Part shown: piece by piece, positions 7,817 to 16,540 of the stretch
Layout: every line of letters begins with the position of its first letter
How positions within the stretch are numbered: the first letter of the stretch is position 1
NCBI GenBank assembly: GCA_958295875.1
Contig: OY282379.1
Location: forward strand, 1,736,001 to 1,800,000
Origin: an uncultured Pseudomonadales bacterium
GTDB lineage: Bacteria > Pseudomonadota > Gammaproteobacteria > Pseudomonadales > Azotimanducaceae
Direction: 5' to 3'
DNA length: 64,000 nucleotides
The notes under the pieces: model-generated
Told to the model about the DNA's origin: nothing
Seen by the model: the letters and a program-made list of their open reading frames with translations, nothing else
Database searches by the model: none
Position numbers and translations under genes: made by a program

Positions 7817-8050
7817 CGGCCCTCCTGCAGCGCCGCGCTGTCGGCTAGGGCGTGGGGGCGTGTGAGGGCGGCGGCCCACTCCGCCAACGGAGCGTTCAGC
7901 GCGAAGTGGCCCCCGGCGATGCCGGCGATCAGCCAGTAGGCGCGCCGCAGGTCGAAGCGGGGGTCGTAGCCGAGCGCCATCACGCTCGCCGCGGCGTTGG
8001 CGATGCCGCCGCCGATGCAAATCTCCAAGGCGCCGTCGGCGTTGGCGCAT
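7798..8050 (-). pseudogene. Decayed duplicate of the NUP nucleoside permease gene
   Basis: Three blocks match the intact permease gene: 7798-7816 (last codons), 7813-7909 (to 4567-4663) and 7910-8048 (to 4850-4988). The original start region 5185-5190 is then joined at 8045-8050. Deletions of 414 and 186 bp preserve the frame, while one of 200 bp near the start shifts it. Substitutions are few, so the duplication looks fairly recent. About 76 residues remain readable (ICIGGGIANAAASVMALG to the native ending ASELR). It lacks the signal peptide and most of the fold and should be non-functional. Confidence 0.85.
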
Positions 8051-8485
8051 GGCGCTCAAGCCTCCGATGGCAAGGACGAGCCGGCATTCGTGCCGGGCGG
8101 GCGTGGCCACCCGCCGCCGGATGGCCGGCAGACGCCGGCGGCACAATTTACCACTTCGGGCACGGGCGCTGCCGGGCCAGTGGCGCCGTGCGGGCCGGAT
8201 GCCCACCGCCTTTGCGCGCCGAGCCGCGTTGCGCGAAGATGCCAGCCTCGAGGCACCGATGGTGGAGGCAGACATGGGGGTGACGGAGTTCGCGGCGCCG
8301 GCCGGCCTCGAGAGGCCGCCGCCAAACGCTTTCCATTTGGAGCGCGCGTGGGAGCAGCGGCCGCGGTGGCAGTGCCGATGACCGTGCTGCCCAAGACATC
8401 GTTCGCTATGGTGCAGACGGCGCCGCGCATCTTGACGCCGCACGATGTGCCGCTGCCAGACATCGACGACGACGGCGCCATCTTG
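8041..8485 (+). repeat. Right copy of long direct duplication
   Basis: This matches 5181-5501 with scattered substitutions and retains an extra 8196-8337 absent from the left copy. It contains the start region of the permease pseudogene and the first codons of the intact zinc dehydrogenase. The extra stretch is probably the ancestral dehydrogenase upstream region; I see no gene in it. Confidence 0.85.
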
Positions 8486-9478
8486 GAGCTCGAAGCGTGC
8501 GGTATCTGCGGCAGCGATTACGAGCAGTTCGAGGGCCTGTTGCGCACGCCGGTGCCGGCCATTCCGGGCCATGAGCCACTCGGCCGCATCGCCAAAATTG
8601 GCGACCGCGCCGCGGCGCGTTGGGGCGTGGATGTGGGGGATCGGGTGGCTGTCGAGACGATGCTGTCCTGCCGCCACTGCGACGCTTGCCTAGGCGGGAG
8701 CTACCACCTGTGCGAAGTGCGCAAAATCTACTCCTACGTGCCGCTCACCGAACCGCCGGGCCTCTGGGGCGGCTATTCGCAGTACATGTACCTGCACCCC
8801 AACTCCGTCGTGCATGCGATGGACGCGGCGCTGCCGGCGGCGATTGCGGTCGCCTTCAATCCCCTCGGCGCCGGGTTCCGTTGGGCGGTGGAGATTCCGA
8901 ACACGCAACCGGGGGACGTCGTCGTCATTCTCGGCCCTGGGCAACGCGGGCTGGCGAGCGTTCTGGCCTGTCGCGAGGTGGGCGTCGGCACCATCATCGT
9001 GACCGGCTTGGCGGCGGATGCGAAGAAGCTCGCATTGGCGCGCGCATTCGGCGCCGACCACACCATCGACGTGGACAACGAAGATGCCGTGGAGCGCGTT
9101 CGCGCCCTCACCGACGGCCGCGGCGCCGATGTGGTGGTGGATGTGAGTTCCTACGCCACCAAGCCAGTGGTGGACGCCCTCAGCATGGCGCGGCCCGGCG
9201 GCACGGTGGTGCTTGCTGGCATCAAAGGCTTCAAGCCTGTTGATGGTTTCGTTTCAGACCTCATCGTGATGAAGGAGCTCAGCGTGCGGGGCGCCATCGG
9301 CGTCACCTCATCCGGCTACCGCAACGCCATCCGCCTGATCGAATCTGGCCGCGCGCCCATCGCAGACATGCACACGCACGACTTTGCGTTGCGGGATGCG
9401 GAATTGGCCATCCGCACCTTGGCGCGGCAGGTGCCGGGGGATGAATCCATCCACTCCTGCCTCATTCCACCCAAGTGA
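8378..9478 (+). CDS. Zinc-dependent medium-chain alcohol dehydrogenase
   Basis: The 366-residue product is an MDR-superfamily zinc alcohol dehydrogenase, oxidising an alcohol or polyol with NAD(P). The catalytic zinc site is visible as ACGICGSD (Cys41) and GHEP (His65-Glu66). The structural zinc site is the four-cysteine lobe at Cys98, Cys101, Cys104 and Cys112. The Rossmann motif GPGQRGLASV follows. The ATG at 8378 is conserved in the truncated left copy; ATG 8408 (MVQTAP) is an alternative. It may have been divergent from the permease gene before the duplication. Related families include sorbitol and threonine dehydrogenases, but the substrate is not determinable. Confidence 0.92.
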   Translation: MTVLPKTSFAMVQTAPRILTPHDVPLPDIDDDGAILELEACGICGSDYEQFEGLLRTPVPAIPGHEPLGRIAKIGDRAAARWGVDVGDRVAVETMLSCRHCDACLGGSYHLCEVRKIYSYVPLTEPPGLWGGYSQYMYLHPNSVVHAMDAALPAAIAVAFNPLGAGFRWAVEIPNTQPGDVVVILGPGQRGLASVLACREVGVGTIIVTGLAADAKKLALARAFGADHTIDVDNEDAVERVRALTDGRGADVVVDVSSYATKPVVDALSMARPGGTVVLAGIKGFKPVDGFVSDLIVMKELSVRGAIGVTSSGYRNAIRLIESGRAPIADMHTHDFALRDAELAIRTLARQVPGDESIHSCLIPPK

Positions 9479-9572
9479 TGCCACCGCCTTGCTACCGCGG
9501 CGCCCGGGCTGCGTGTCGGCGGAACGGGGCGTTAAACTGCGGGCCTGTCCCTTGCAGCGTGGAACCAACAGG

Positions 9573-10016
9573 ATGAGTGCGCCCATCGCTCCGAAGTTCG
9601 AGTACAACGAAGCCGTCGCGGCGAGTTTCCTCGCCAATCGCGAGCGCTCCGGCGGCTTGCACGAGTTCTTGGGCTTCGAGACGGTGGGCGTCGGCCCCGG
9701 CGAAATGCATGGCCGCTTCAAGGTGCGCGACGAGTTGCTGACGGGCTTTGGCAACATGCACGGCGGCGTGCTGTCCGCCTTCTGCGATCATCTTTTGGGA
9801 ACGGTCTGCTACCCGGTGATGAAGAAGGGGCAGTGGGCCGCCACCACGGAGTTCAAGATCAACCTCACGCGGCCCGTGACGAAGGGCACCGTGGATGGCT
9901 ACGCCACCATCCTGAACATGGGCAGGACGCAAGCCGTGGTGCGCATCGATGTCCACAACGAAGGCCGCCTGTGCGCGATGGCGCAAGGCACCGTCACCAT
10001 CATGGCGCCGCGCTGA
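9573..10016 (+). CDS. PaaI-type hotdog thioesterase
   Basis: This 147-residue protein has the PaaI/YdiI-like acyl-CoA thioesterase pattern: a hotdog fold with GNMHGGVLSAFCDHLLG, where the HGG-containing turn and acidic residue bind and hydrolyse the thioester. The ATG at 9573 is preceded by AGG. Longer upstream reading overlaps the dehydrogenase and is not protein-like. It follows the dehydrogenase by about 95 bp on the same strand and ends head-to-head with the aminotransferase gene. Acyl-CoA specificity is unknown. Confidence 0.85.
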   Translation: MSAPIAPKFEYNEAVAASFLANRERSGGLHEFLGFETVGVGPGEMHGRFKVRDELLTGFGNMHGGVLSAFCDHLLGTVCYPVMKKGQWAATTEFKINLTRPVTKGTVDGYATILNMGRTQAVVRIDVHNEGRLCAMAQGTVTIMAPR

Positions 10017-10051
10017 ACGCTTGACGCGCGGGCGCCGCTAACGGCGCCGGC

Positions 10052-11446
10052 TCACGCTGCCCGCTGCATGTGATCGAGGGTGTCTTGCAGCGCCCTCTCG
10101 AACTTGCCGAACACCTCGTCGACTTGTTTGTCGGTGATGATGAGCGGCGGGCAGAAAGCGATTGAATCTCCCAAGCTGCGCACGATGAGACCATGTTCTC
10201 GGGCGCGCTCCATGCAATGGGCGCCGATGCCCAACGCGGCGTTGAAGGGCTGGCGCGTCTCCTTGTTCGCCACCAGCTCCACCGCGCCGATGAGGCCCTT
10301 GCCGCGCACTTCGCCGACCAGTGGATGGTCGCGCAGGGCGCCGAGCCGCGCTTGGAAGGCTTCCCCCACCACCGCGGCGTGGGTGAAGATGTCTCGTTCT
10401 TCCATCAGCTCCAAGTTGCGCAGCGCCACCGCCGCCGCCACGGGGTGGCCAGAGTAGGTGTAGCCATGGCTGAAGTTCCCCAACTCGTCACTGGCGGCGA
10501 CGAAGGCGTCGTGCATCCATTCCGGCAGCGCCACCGCGGAAATGGGCAGATAGGCGGAAGACAACGCCTTGGCCATGCTGATGGTGGTGGGCTCGATGCC
10601 CATCGTTTGGGCGCCGAACGGCGCCCCGGTGCGGCCGAACCCGCAAATCACTTCGTCGTCGATGAAGTGGACGTCGTGGCGTTTGAGCACCGCCTGCACT
10701 TTCTCGTAGTAGCCATCTGGCGGCACGATGACGCCGCCGGCGCCGAGCACGGGCTCCGCGATGAAAGCGGCGACGGTCTCTGGCCCTTCGGCCACGATGA
10801 GCGCTTCGAGTTCGTTGGCGAGGCGGGTGGCGAAGGCTTCCTCCGTTTCGCCTTCGCGCCCGTGCCGGTAGAAGTGTGGATTGCTGGTGTGCAGGATGCC
10901 GGAAATTGGCAGGTCGAACTGCTTGTGGAAGGGCGCTAGGCCAGTCAGGCTGCCGCTGGCGACGGTGATGCCGTGGTAGCCGCCGTGGCGCGAGATGATC
11001 TTTTTCTTCTCCGGCTTCCCAATCAGGTTGTGGTAGTACCACATGAGCTTCACTTGGGTGTCGTTGGCGTCGGAGCCAGACAGCCCGAAGAACACCCTGC
11101 TGACGTCAAAGGGCAGCATCCCGATCAGCTTCTCGGCAAGCAGGACGCTCGGCTCGTTCGTCTTGCCGGCGAAAAGCTGCGAGTACGCCAAGCGGCGAAT
11201 CTGCTCCGCGGCCACGCGCGCCAGTTCCTCTTCGCCGTAGCCAAGCGCGGTACACCACAGGCCGGCCATGCCTTCCAAGTACTGTTTGCCGTGGTTGTCC
11301 CACAGGTACACGCCCTTGGCGCGCGCATGCACCGCGGGGCCGTCGTTCTGGTGCTGGCGCAGGTGCGTCGTCGGGTGCAGGAGATGCTTGAGGTCTTTCG
11401 CCTCCAGCGAATCCGGCGGGAACTCGTTGTGCAATGGATGGGGCAT
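10052..11446 (-). CDS. Class III PLP-dependent aminotransferase
   Basis: The 464-residue product is a class III (omega) aminotransferase that moves an amino group from an amine or omega-amino acid to pyruvate or a keto acid. Landmarks are the [14 protein letters not shown] phosphate-binding segment, [10 protein letters not shown], the cofactor Asp in [14 protein letters not shown] and the Schiff-base Lys in [14 protein letters not shown]. Overall sequence resembles the aspartate/putrescine/beta-alanine-pyruvate transaminase branch. Alanine dehydrogenase lies upstream on the same strand, an attractive pairing because it could regenerate pyruvate or alanine. A hairpin separates them, so they may not be cotranscribed. 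Confidence 0.92.
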   Translation of the reverse strand: MPHPLHNEFPPDSLEAKDLKHLLHPTTHLRQHQNDGPAVHARAKGVYLWDNHGKQYLEGMAGLWCTALGYGEEELARVAAEQIRRLAYSQLFAGKTNEPSVLLAEKLIGMLPFDVSRVFFGLSGSDANDTQVKLMWYYHNLIGKPEKKKIISRHGGYHGITVASGSLTGLAPFHKQFDLPISGILHTSNPHFYRHGREGETEEAFATRLANELEALIVAEGPETVAAFIAEPVLGAGGVIVPPDGYYEKVQAVLKRHDVHFIDDEVICGFGRTGAPFGAQTMGIEPTTISMAKALSSAYLPISAVALPEWMHDAFVAASDELGNFSHGYTYSGHPVAAAVALRNLELMEERDIFTHAAVVGEAFQARLGALRDHPLVGEVRGKGLIGAVELVANKETRQPFNAALGIGAHCMERAREHGLIVRSLGDSIAFCPPLIITDKQVDEVFGKFERALQDTLDHMQRAA

Positions 11447-11555
11447 CGCCGGCGCGCCTAGCGGCGCTGCGTGGTCAAAACAGCAAGGTTACCCGAATGT
11501 GGCGGCGCATGGCGCCGTCAGGGGCCGTTGGCACCTCGCGCGAGGCGGGGTGGGT

Positions 11556-11582
11556 GAAGCCGGGGCATTGCGCCCCGGCTTC
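11556..11582 (-). terminator. Perfect 11-bp hairpin downstream of ald
   Basis: Arms GAAGCCGGGGC (11556-11566) and its exact complement (11572-11582) enclose a 5-nt loop, between the ald stop (11644) and the aminotransferase start (11446). No T-tract is obvious, so termination may be weak or Rho-assisted. Confidence 0.55.
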
Positions 11583-11643
11583 TGCTTCCATGCCGGCGGC
11601 TTGGGGTGGGGGGAGGGGATGCCGCCATTTCCTTGTTTGAACG

Positions 11644-12792
11644 TCACGCCGCGCGGCGGGATGAAACCGCATCGCCGCGGCGCGGCATTGCGCTGTCGAG
11701 CGCTCCAGCCGAAGCCAACGAGCGGATAACGGCCGGATGCCGAACGCGGCCGGCGTGAACGTTCATGCCTAGGGCGAGGTGCGAATCATCGGCCAGCGCT
11801 TGGCGCCAGCCTTTGTCCGCCAACGCTTGTACGAAGGGGAGAACGACACTGGAAAGGGCAAACGTGGCAGTTCGCGCCACCGCCCCAGGCATGTTCGTGA
11901 CACAGTAATGCACGACGCCTTCCTCCACGTAGGTGGGGGCATCGTGCGTGGTCGGGCGGCTGGTTTCGAAGCAGCCGCCTTGGTCGATGGAGACGTCAAC
12001 GATGGCCGAGCCGTTCTGCATGTTGCGCAGGAAATCCCGGGAGATCACGCGGGGCGCCCGCGCGCCCGGCACGAGCACGGCGCCGACGACGAGGTCCGCA
12101 TCCAGCACGGCGCGTTCCACGGCATCCGGGCTGGCCGACAACACCTGCACGGCCGCGCCAAACTCCTCGCGCAGCGCACTGAGCCGCGACGGCGACTTGT
12201 CGAGGATGGTCACGTCCGCGCCGAGCCGCGCGGCCAGCCGCGCCGCGTTGGCGCCGGCGGTGCCGCCGCCGATGACGACCACCTTGCCCGGCGCCACGCC
12301 GGTGGCGCCGGAAAGCAGCACTCCTCGGCCTCCGCTTGCTTGTTGCAGCGCCATGGCGCCGACCTGTATCGAAAGCCGACCGGCGATTTCGCTCATCGGC
12401 GTCAACAACGGCAGGCTGCCGTCCGGCGCCGTCACTGTCTCGTAGGCGAGCGCGGTGACGCCTTGGGCGGCGAGGGCGCGGGCGAGCGCTGGGTTGGCGG
12501 CGAGGTGCAGGTAACTGAAGATCACCTGCCCAGGCTGAAGCCGCGCGCATTCTTGCGGCTGCGGCTCCTTCACCTTCACAACGAGCTCTGCTTGGTAGGC
12601 AGCCATGGCGTCGCCGAGCCGGGCGCCGGATGCGCGATAGGCCGCATCGTCTATGCCGATGCCGGCCCCGGCGCCCGCCTCGACAACAACTTCATGCCCG
12701 GCGGCAACTAGCTGGCGCACCGCGCTCGGCGGCAGCGCGACGCGGCACTCATGGTTCTTGATTTCCTTCGGAACGCCAATGCGCGTCTTCAT
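11644..12792 (-). CDS. ald: Alanine dehydrogenase
   Basis: The 382-residue product catalyses NAD-dependent interconversion of L-alanine and pyruvate plus ammonia. It opens with the family start MKTRIGVPKEIKNHECRVAL and shows the substrate segment VKVKEPQ, the Rossmann motif VVIGGGTAGANAARLAARLGA and the C-terminal TNMPGAVARTAT. Length matches the family (about 370). A longer in-frame ATG exists upstream, but its extra 39 codons cover short DNA repeats and are not conserved-looking. NAD(P) transhydrogenase alpha is related but has a different partner context. It is divergent from an Lrp/AsnC regulator, a common arrangement for ald control. Confidence 0.94.
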   Translation of the reverse strand: MKTRIGVPKEIKNHECRVALPPSAVRQLVAAGHEVVVEAGAGAGIGIDDAAYRASGARLGDAMAAYQAELVVKVKEPQPQECARLQPGQVIFSYLHLAANPALARALAAQGVTALAYETVTAPDGSLPLLTPMSEIAGRLSIQVGAMALQQASGGRGVLLSGATGVAPGKVVVIGGGTAGANAARLAARLGADVTILDKSPSRLSALREEFGAAVQVLSASPDAVERAVLDADLVVGAVLVPGARAPRVISRDFLRNMQNGSAIVDVSIDQGGCFETSRPTTHDAPTYVEEGVVHYCVTNMPGAVARTATFALSSVVLPFVQALADKGWRQALADDSHLALGMNVHAGRVRHPAVIRSLASAGALDSAMPRRGDAVSSRRAA

Positions 12793-12802
12793 CTCAACCT
12801 TC

Positions 12803-12860
12803 CTGCAACTGCCGTTGCGCTCCTCGCTGCAACTGCCGTTGTTCTCTTCCCGCAACTGCC
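12803..12860. promoter_or_regulatory. Three phased repeats upstream of ald, candidate Lrp operator
   Basis: CTGCAACTGCCGTTG occurs at 12803-12817 and 12827-12841, and a partial copy CGCAACTGCC at 12851-12860. The GCAACTGCC core recurs every 23-24 bp, just over two helical turns. The array lies directly upstream of the ald start in the gap shared with the divergent Lrp-type gene. Regulation through these sites is inference. Confidence 0.45.
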
Positions 12861-12990
12861 TTCCTTGTGTGCTCGGCAGGGCCGCCTTGCGGCGCTTGTG
12901 TGGAAACATAGATGAGGGTGGTTAGAAGGTGCTTGCTTTTTTCGGCGCCGCGATGATTCAATTCGCAAGAAGCTGTCGCCAAGAGTTCCC

Positions 12991-13473
12991 ATGAAGAAAG
13001 ATTTTGCCAGTTTGGATCGGTTTGACCGGCGTATCCTTCACGAATTGCAGACGAATGGCCGTTTGCCCAACTCCGAGCTTGCCAAGCGCTTGAACCTGTC
13101 GGAGTCCACCTGCCTGCGGCGCACCCAGAACTTGGAGCAGTGCGGCCTCATCCGTGGCTATGTGGGCTTGGTTGACCAGACGCAGGCGGGCTATCCGGAC
13201 AACGTGTTCGTGCAGATCACCCTCGCCTCGCAGCAACGGGCAGAGCTAGAGGCCTTTGAGGTGGCCGTGCGCGATCTGCCGGAAGTGATGGAGTGCTACA
13301 CGATGACGGGCGAGGCAGATTTCATGCTGCGCGTGGTGGCGCGCGGCGCCGCGGATTACGAGCGCATTCACCGGCGCCACCTCACCCGCCTGCCGGGGGT
13401 GGACCGGGTTCACTCCAACTTCGCGCTGCGCACCGTCGTCAAGCGCACGGAAGTGCCGGTGCGGGAACCGTGA
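12991..13473 (+). CDS. Lrp/AsnC-family transcriptional regulator
   Basis: This 160-residue protein has the standard Lrp/AsnC layout. An N-terminal helix-turn-helix covers about residues 8-55 (DRRILHELQTNGRLPNSELA, LSESTCLRRTQNLE). A C-terminal RAM effector-binding domain includes VMECYTMTGEADFMLRVVA. Such proteins sense amino acids and bind phased DNA sites as octamers. It is transcribed away from ald, with three phased repeats between, so it is the likely regulator of ald, possibly responding to alanine. The effector is inferred from context only. Confidence 0.93.
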   Translation: MKKDFASLDRFDRRILHELQTNGRLPNSELAKRLNLSESTCLRRTQNLEQCGLIRGYVGLVDQTQAGYPDNVFVQITLASQQRAELEAFEVAVRDLPEVMECYTMTGEADFMLRVVARGAADYERIHRRHLTRLPGVDRVHSNFALRTVVKRTEVPVREP

Positions 13474-13506
13474 TCGCCGCGCCGGGCTGGGGCCGGGCGC
13501 CGGTGG

Positions 13507-14319
13507 CTAGACGAGCTCCGCAGCCGTCAACTTGAACTCCTCCATCACTTGGTCCGCATAGTCGATGCGGCCAGTGATCTGCGCTGGGTCGCCGTGACAG
13601 AGGCGCAGGCACGCTTCGGCCATGTGTTCCACCGGCGTCACGCGATCTTTGTTGGTGTCGTTGATGAGCTTGTGATGCACCACGCCAGGCGTGGCGACGA
13701 GCCCCGGCGAGATGACGTTCGCCGCCACGCCGGTGCCGTGGAGTTCCTGTGCCAAGCCTGTGGTGAAGCGCTCCAAGGCAGCCTTGCACATGCCGTACAC
13801 GGTGCCGCCGTGGCCGCCGGGCGCGTTGGCCTCGGGGTGGATGGCCGCGTGGGAGGAGATGTTCAGAATCCAGCCGCGGCCGCGTTCCACCATCCCCGGC
13901 AGCACGCGCTGCGTGAGCTCGAAGGGCGCGTACACCTGCACGTCCATCATCATGCGATAGCGCTTTTCGGTGAAGTTCGAAACCGGCAGGAACCAAGTGA
14001 CGGCAGCGTTGTTGACGAGGATGTCCACCGGGCCGAAGGCGCGCTCCGTTTCGTCGATGAGCCGCTCTCGGTCGCCCGGATCCGCCAAATTGCAGCGCAC
14101 CGGCAAGGCGCTGCCGCCGGCCGCCTCGATGTCGGCCACGCACTGCTTGATGGTGCCGGGCAGGAAATGGTCACTCGCTTCCACGGTGCGCGCTGAGACC
14201 ACAACGCTGGCGCCTTCCATCGCCAACCGCTTGGCGATCGCCTCGCCAATGCCTCGGCTGGCGCCGGTGACCACCGCCACCTGCCCCTTCAGCGCACCAT
14301 CCCGATTCACTGCGGCCAT
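13507..14319 (-). CDS. Short-chain dehydrogenase/reductase
   Basis: The 270-residue product is an SDR with the cofactor motif TGASRGIGEAIAKRL, NNAAVTWFLP, the catalytic Ser in NISSHAA and a YGMCKAA triad segment. An insertion carrying ANAPGGHGGT precedes the catalytic Tyr. The start MAAVNRDGALKGQ at 14319 places the first strand correctly; a longer frame to 14424 adds non-conserved sequence. It converges on the Lrp gene and lies upstream-adjacent to alr but with its own spacing. Substrate is unknown; similar SDRs are found in fatty acid and steroid metabolism. Confidence 0.9.
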   Translation of the reverse strand: MAAVNRDGALKGQVAVVTGASRGIGEAIAKRLAMEGASVVVSARTVEASDHFLPGTIKQCVADIEAAGGSALPVRCNLADPGDRERLIDETERAFGPVDILVNNAAVTWFLPVSNFTEKRYRMMMDVQVYAPFELTQRVLPGMVERGRGWILNISSHAAIHPEANAPGGHGGTVYGMCKAALERFTTGLAQELHGTGVAANVISPGLVATPGVVHHKLINDTNKDRVTPVEHMAEACLRLCHGDPAQITGRIDYADQVMEEFKLTAAELV

Positions 14320-14433
14320 TGCCCACCCCCCTTTGTCATGCGTGTCACGCAAGCCGTTGCATTGAACCATCGATGATAGCGCAACGGCGTCTTGCCGCCG
14401 TCCCGGGGCGGCGAGGGCAGCCACGCCAGCGGT

Positions 14434-15423
14434 CTATGGCGAGTACCGCCGCTCCACGCGGTTGCCGATGCCAGCAAGGATTTCGTAGGCGATGGTGGAG
14501 GCGCACGCGGCCATTTCGTCCACGCCGATTTGCGCCCCGCAGAACTCCACCCAATCGCCCTTGGCTAGACCGCTGCCGGTGGCGTCCAAGTGCGTGAGGT
14601 CCATCGAGACGCGGCCGACGATGGGCAGCCGTTTGCCATTGAAGGCGGCGGCGCCGCGATTCGACAACATGCGTTGCACGCCATCCGCATAGCCCACGCC
14701 CACCACCGCCACTTGCGCGTCGCGCTCCATGCGGTGTCCAGCGCCGTAGCCCACCGCTTCGCCAGCGCGCACCGAGCGCACCTGGAGCACCTGCCCCTCG
14801 AACGTCGCCGCGGGGCGCAAGGGATTGGGGCGGTGAGACCAAGGATTGCCGCCGTAGAGGCCAATGCCGGCGCGGCCCAAGCCGGGTACGCCGTTCAAGA
14901 TGCCGGCGGAGTTGGCGAGGCTTGTGGGAACGCCGGGAAAGTGCGCCGCCACGGCCTCGAAGCGCCGCACCTGCTCGGCATTGAGCGGGTGCTCGGGGGT
15001 GTCGGCGCAGGCCAAGTGCGAAATCAGGAGCTTCACCTTCGCCCTTGGCACCTTCGACATGGTATGCCAAGGAAAGCCCAAGCGTTGCATGCCCGTATCC
15101 ACATGCAGCGCCACTGGCTGCTGGCCGATCTGCTCCGGGAAGTTGGCCACGGGAATCAAGCCGGGCGCTGCCGCCTCGCCGGAGAACACGAACAGCTCCG
15201 CATCCTCCGGCAACGCCGGGCGCAACGCCACGCCTTCGCTCTCGGTGGCCACGAAGAACTGCCGGCAGCCTTCCGCCGCGAGCCGCCGCGCCACCGGCAC
15301 CGCCCCCAAACCGTAGGCATTGGCCTTCACCACCGCCGCGACATCCCCGGCGGCGCGGTGCTTGAGCGTGGCGTAGTTGTCCGCCACAGCGTCGAGGTCG
15401 ACGCGCAGCCGACCGTGGCTCAT
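14434..15423 (-). CDS. alr: Alanine racemase
   Basis: This 329-residue PLP enzyme interconverts L- and D-alanine for peptidoglycan. The PLP lysine is in VVKANAYGLG (Lys33) and the second catalytic base is the Tyr in VGYGAGHRM. The C-terminal beta-domain ends with AYEILAGIGNRVERRY. It is slightly short compared with typical 350-370 residue enzymes but all motifs are present. In many gammaproteobacteria alr sits beside dnaB; here radA follows dnaB directly and alr is about 33 kb away, next to amino-acid metabolism genes including ald. Confidence 0.94.
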   Translation of the reverse strand: MSHGRLRVDLDAVADNYATLKHRAAGDVAAVVKANAYGLGAVPVARRLAAEGCRQFFVATESEGVALRPALPEDAELFVFSGEAAAPGLIPVANFPEQIGQQPVALHVDTGMQRLGFPWHTMSKVPRAKVKLLISHLACADTPEHPLNAEQVRRFEAVAAHFPGVPTSLANSAGILNGVPGLGRAGIGLYGGNPWSHRPNPLRPAATFEGQVLQVRSVRAGEAVGYGAGHRMERDAQVAVVGVGYADGVQRMLSNRGAAAFNGKRLPIVGRVSMDLTHLDATGSGLAKGDWVEFCGAQIGVDEMAACASTIAYEILAGIGNRVERRYSP

Positions 15424-15526
15424 GCTGAGTTGTCAGAACGTGGCGACACGCTTGGCCTTGCCGAAATTGACCTGTCCGAAAGGCTGTCGCGCAACATAAC
15501 ATCGCCCACGAACGGGTCACAGATGG

Positions 15527-16486
15527 ATGGACGCCATGCAAGCGGCGCGGATGTGGGCGGCAAGCGTCGCCATGCTGGCGGCGGCAGCCGCCTCGGGGAG
15601 CCTGATGGAACGAGTTGAACACAAGTATGCAGACAACGATGGGGTGCGCATCCACTACGCCATGACCGGGCAAGGGCCGCTGGTGGTGATGGTGCATGGC
15701 TTCCCGGATTTCTGGTATTCGTGGCGCGATCAGATGGCGGCGCTGGAGAGCGAATATCGCGTCGCCGCGTTAGACCTGCGGGGCTACAACCTGAGTGACA
15801 AGCCCGTTGGCGTGGAACGCTACGCCATGCCGGAATTGGTGGCGGATGTCGCCGCGGTGATTTCCGCTGAGGGCGAGGATTCGGCCATCGTCGTCGGGCA
15901 CGATTGGGGCGGTGCCATTGCTTGGAATGTGGCGATGACGCGCCCGGAACTGGTGAATGCGCTCATCATCCTGAACCTGCCGCACCCCGCCGGGCTGGCG
16001 CGTGAACTGGCCACCAATGCGGACCAGCGCCGCAACAGCCAGTACGCAAGGAACTTCCAGCAACCCAATGCCCATGAGGCGCTCACCGCAGAGGGCTTGG
16101 CGTTCTGGGTGACGGACGAGGCCGCGCGCCCGCACTATGTGGAAGCCTTCGGCCGCTCGAACTTCGAGGCGATGCTGAACTACTACAAGGCGAACTATCC
16201 GCGCACGGAAGAGCCGCCGGCGGGCGACGCGCCCCAGGCCGGGGGCTTCGCCCCGCCGGACTTGCCGAAGGTGCAATGCTCCGTGCTGATGTTCCACGGG
16301 CTGGACGACCAAGCGCTGTTGCCGGGGGCGTTGAACGGCACTTGGAACTGGCTGGAGAAGGACCTGACGCTGATGACCATTCCAGGCGCCGGCCACTTCG
16401 TGCAGCAGGACGCGAGCGAGCACGTCTCGGCGACGATGCAGGATTGGCTGCGCCGCCAACAAGCGCCAGCCGCAAGCGCGGATTAG
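15527..16486 (+). CDS. Alpha/beta hydrolase, epoxide-hydrolase-like
   Basis: The 319-residue product has the epoxide hydrolase branch signatures: oxyanion motif [11 protein letters not shown], nucleophile elbow [10 protein letters not shown] and a C-terminal catalytic His in GAGHFVQQD. These enzymes open epoxides through an Asp-ester intermediate; the nucleophile here is Asp in GHDWG. The first 26 residues look like a weak signal peptide; a start at Met27 (15605, [18 protein letters not shown]) gives a cytosolic form and cannot be excluded. It is divergent from alr and convergent with the FAD oxidase gene. Substrate is not known. Confidence 0.88.
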   Translation: MDAMQAARMWAASVAMLAAAAASGSLMERVEHKYADNDGVRIHYAMTGQGPLVVMVHGFPDFWYSWRDQMAALESEYRVAALDLRGYNLSDKPVGVERYAMPELVADVAAVISAEGEDSAIVVGHDWGGAIAWNVAMTRPELVNALIILNLPHPAGLARELATNADQRRNSQYARNFQQPNAHEALTAEGLAFWVTDEAARPHYVEAFGRSNFEAMLNYYKANYPRTEEPPAGDAPQAGGFAPPDLPKVQCSVLMFHGLDDQALLPGALNGTWNWLEKDLTLMTIPGAGHFVQQDASEHVSATMQDWLRRQQAPAASAD

Positions 16487-16500
16487 CGGGACGCTCCGCT

Positions 16501-16520
16501 TCGCCGGCGCGTGCCGGCGA
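16501..16520. terminator. Hairpin between convergent genes
   Basis: An 8-bp perfect stem (TCGCCGGC and its complement, loop GCGT) lies between the converging hydrolase and FAD oxidase genes, so it could act in both directions. No T-tract is evident. Confidence 0.4.
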
Positions 16521-16540
16521 TGGGCGGGGCGGCTGATCCT

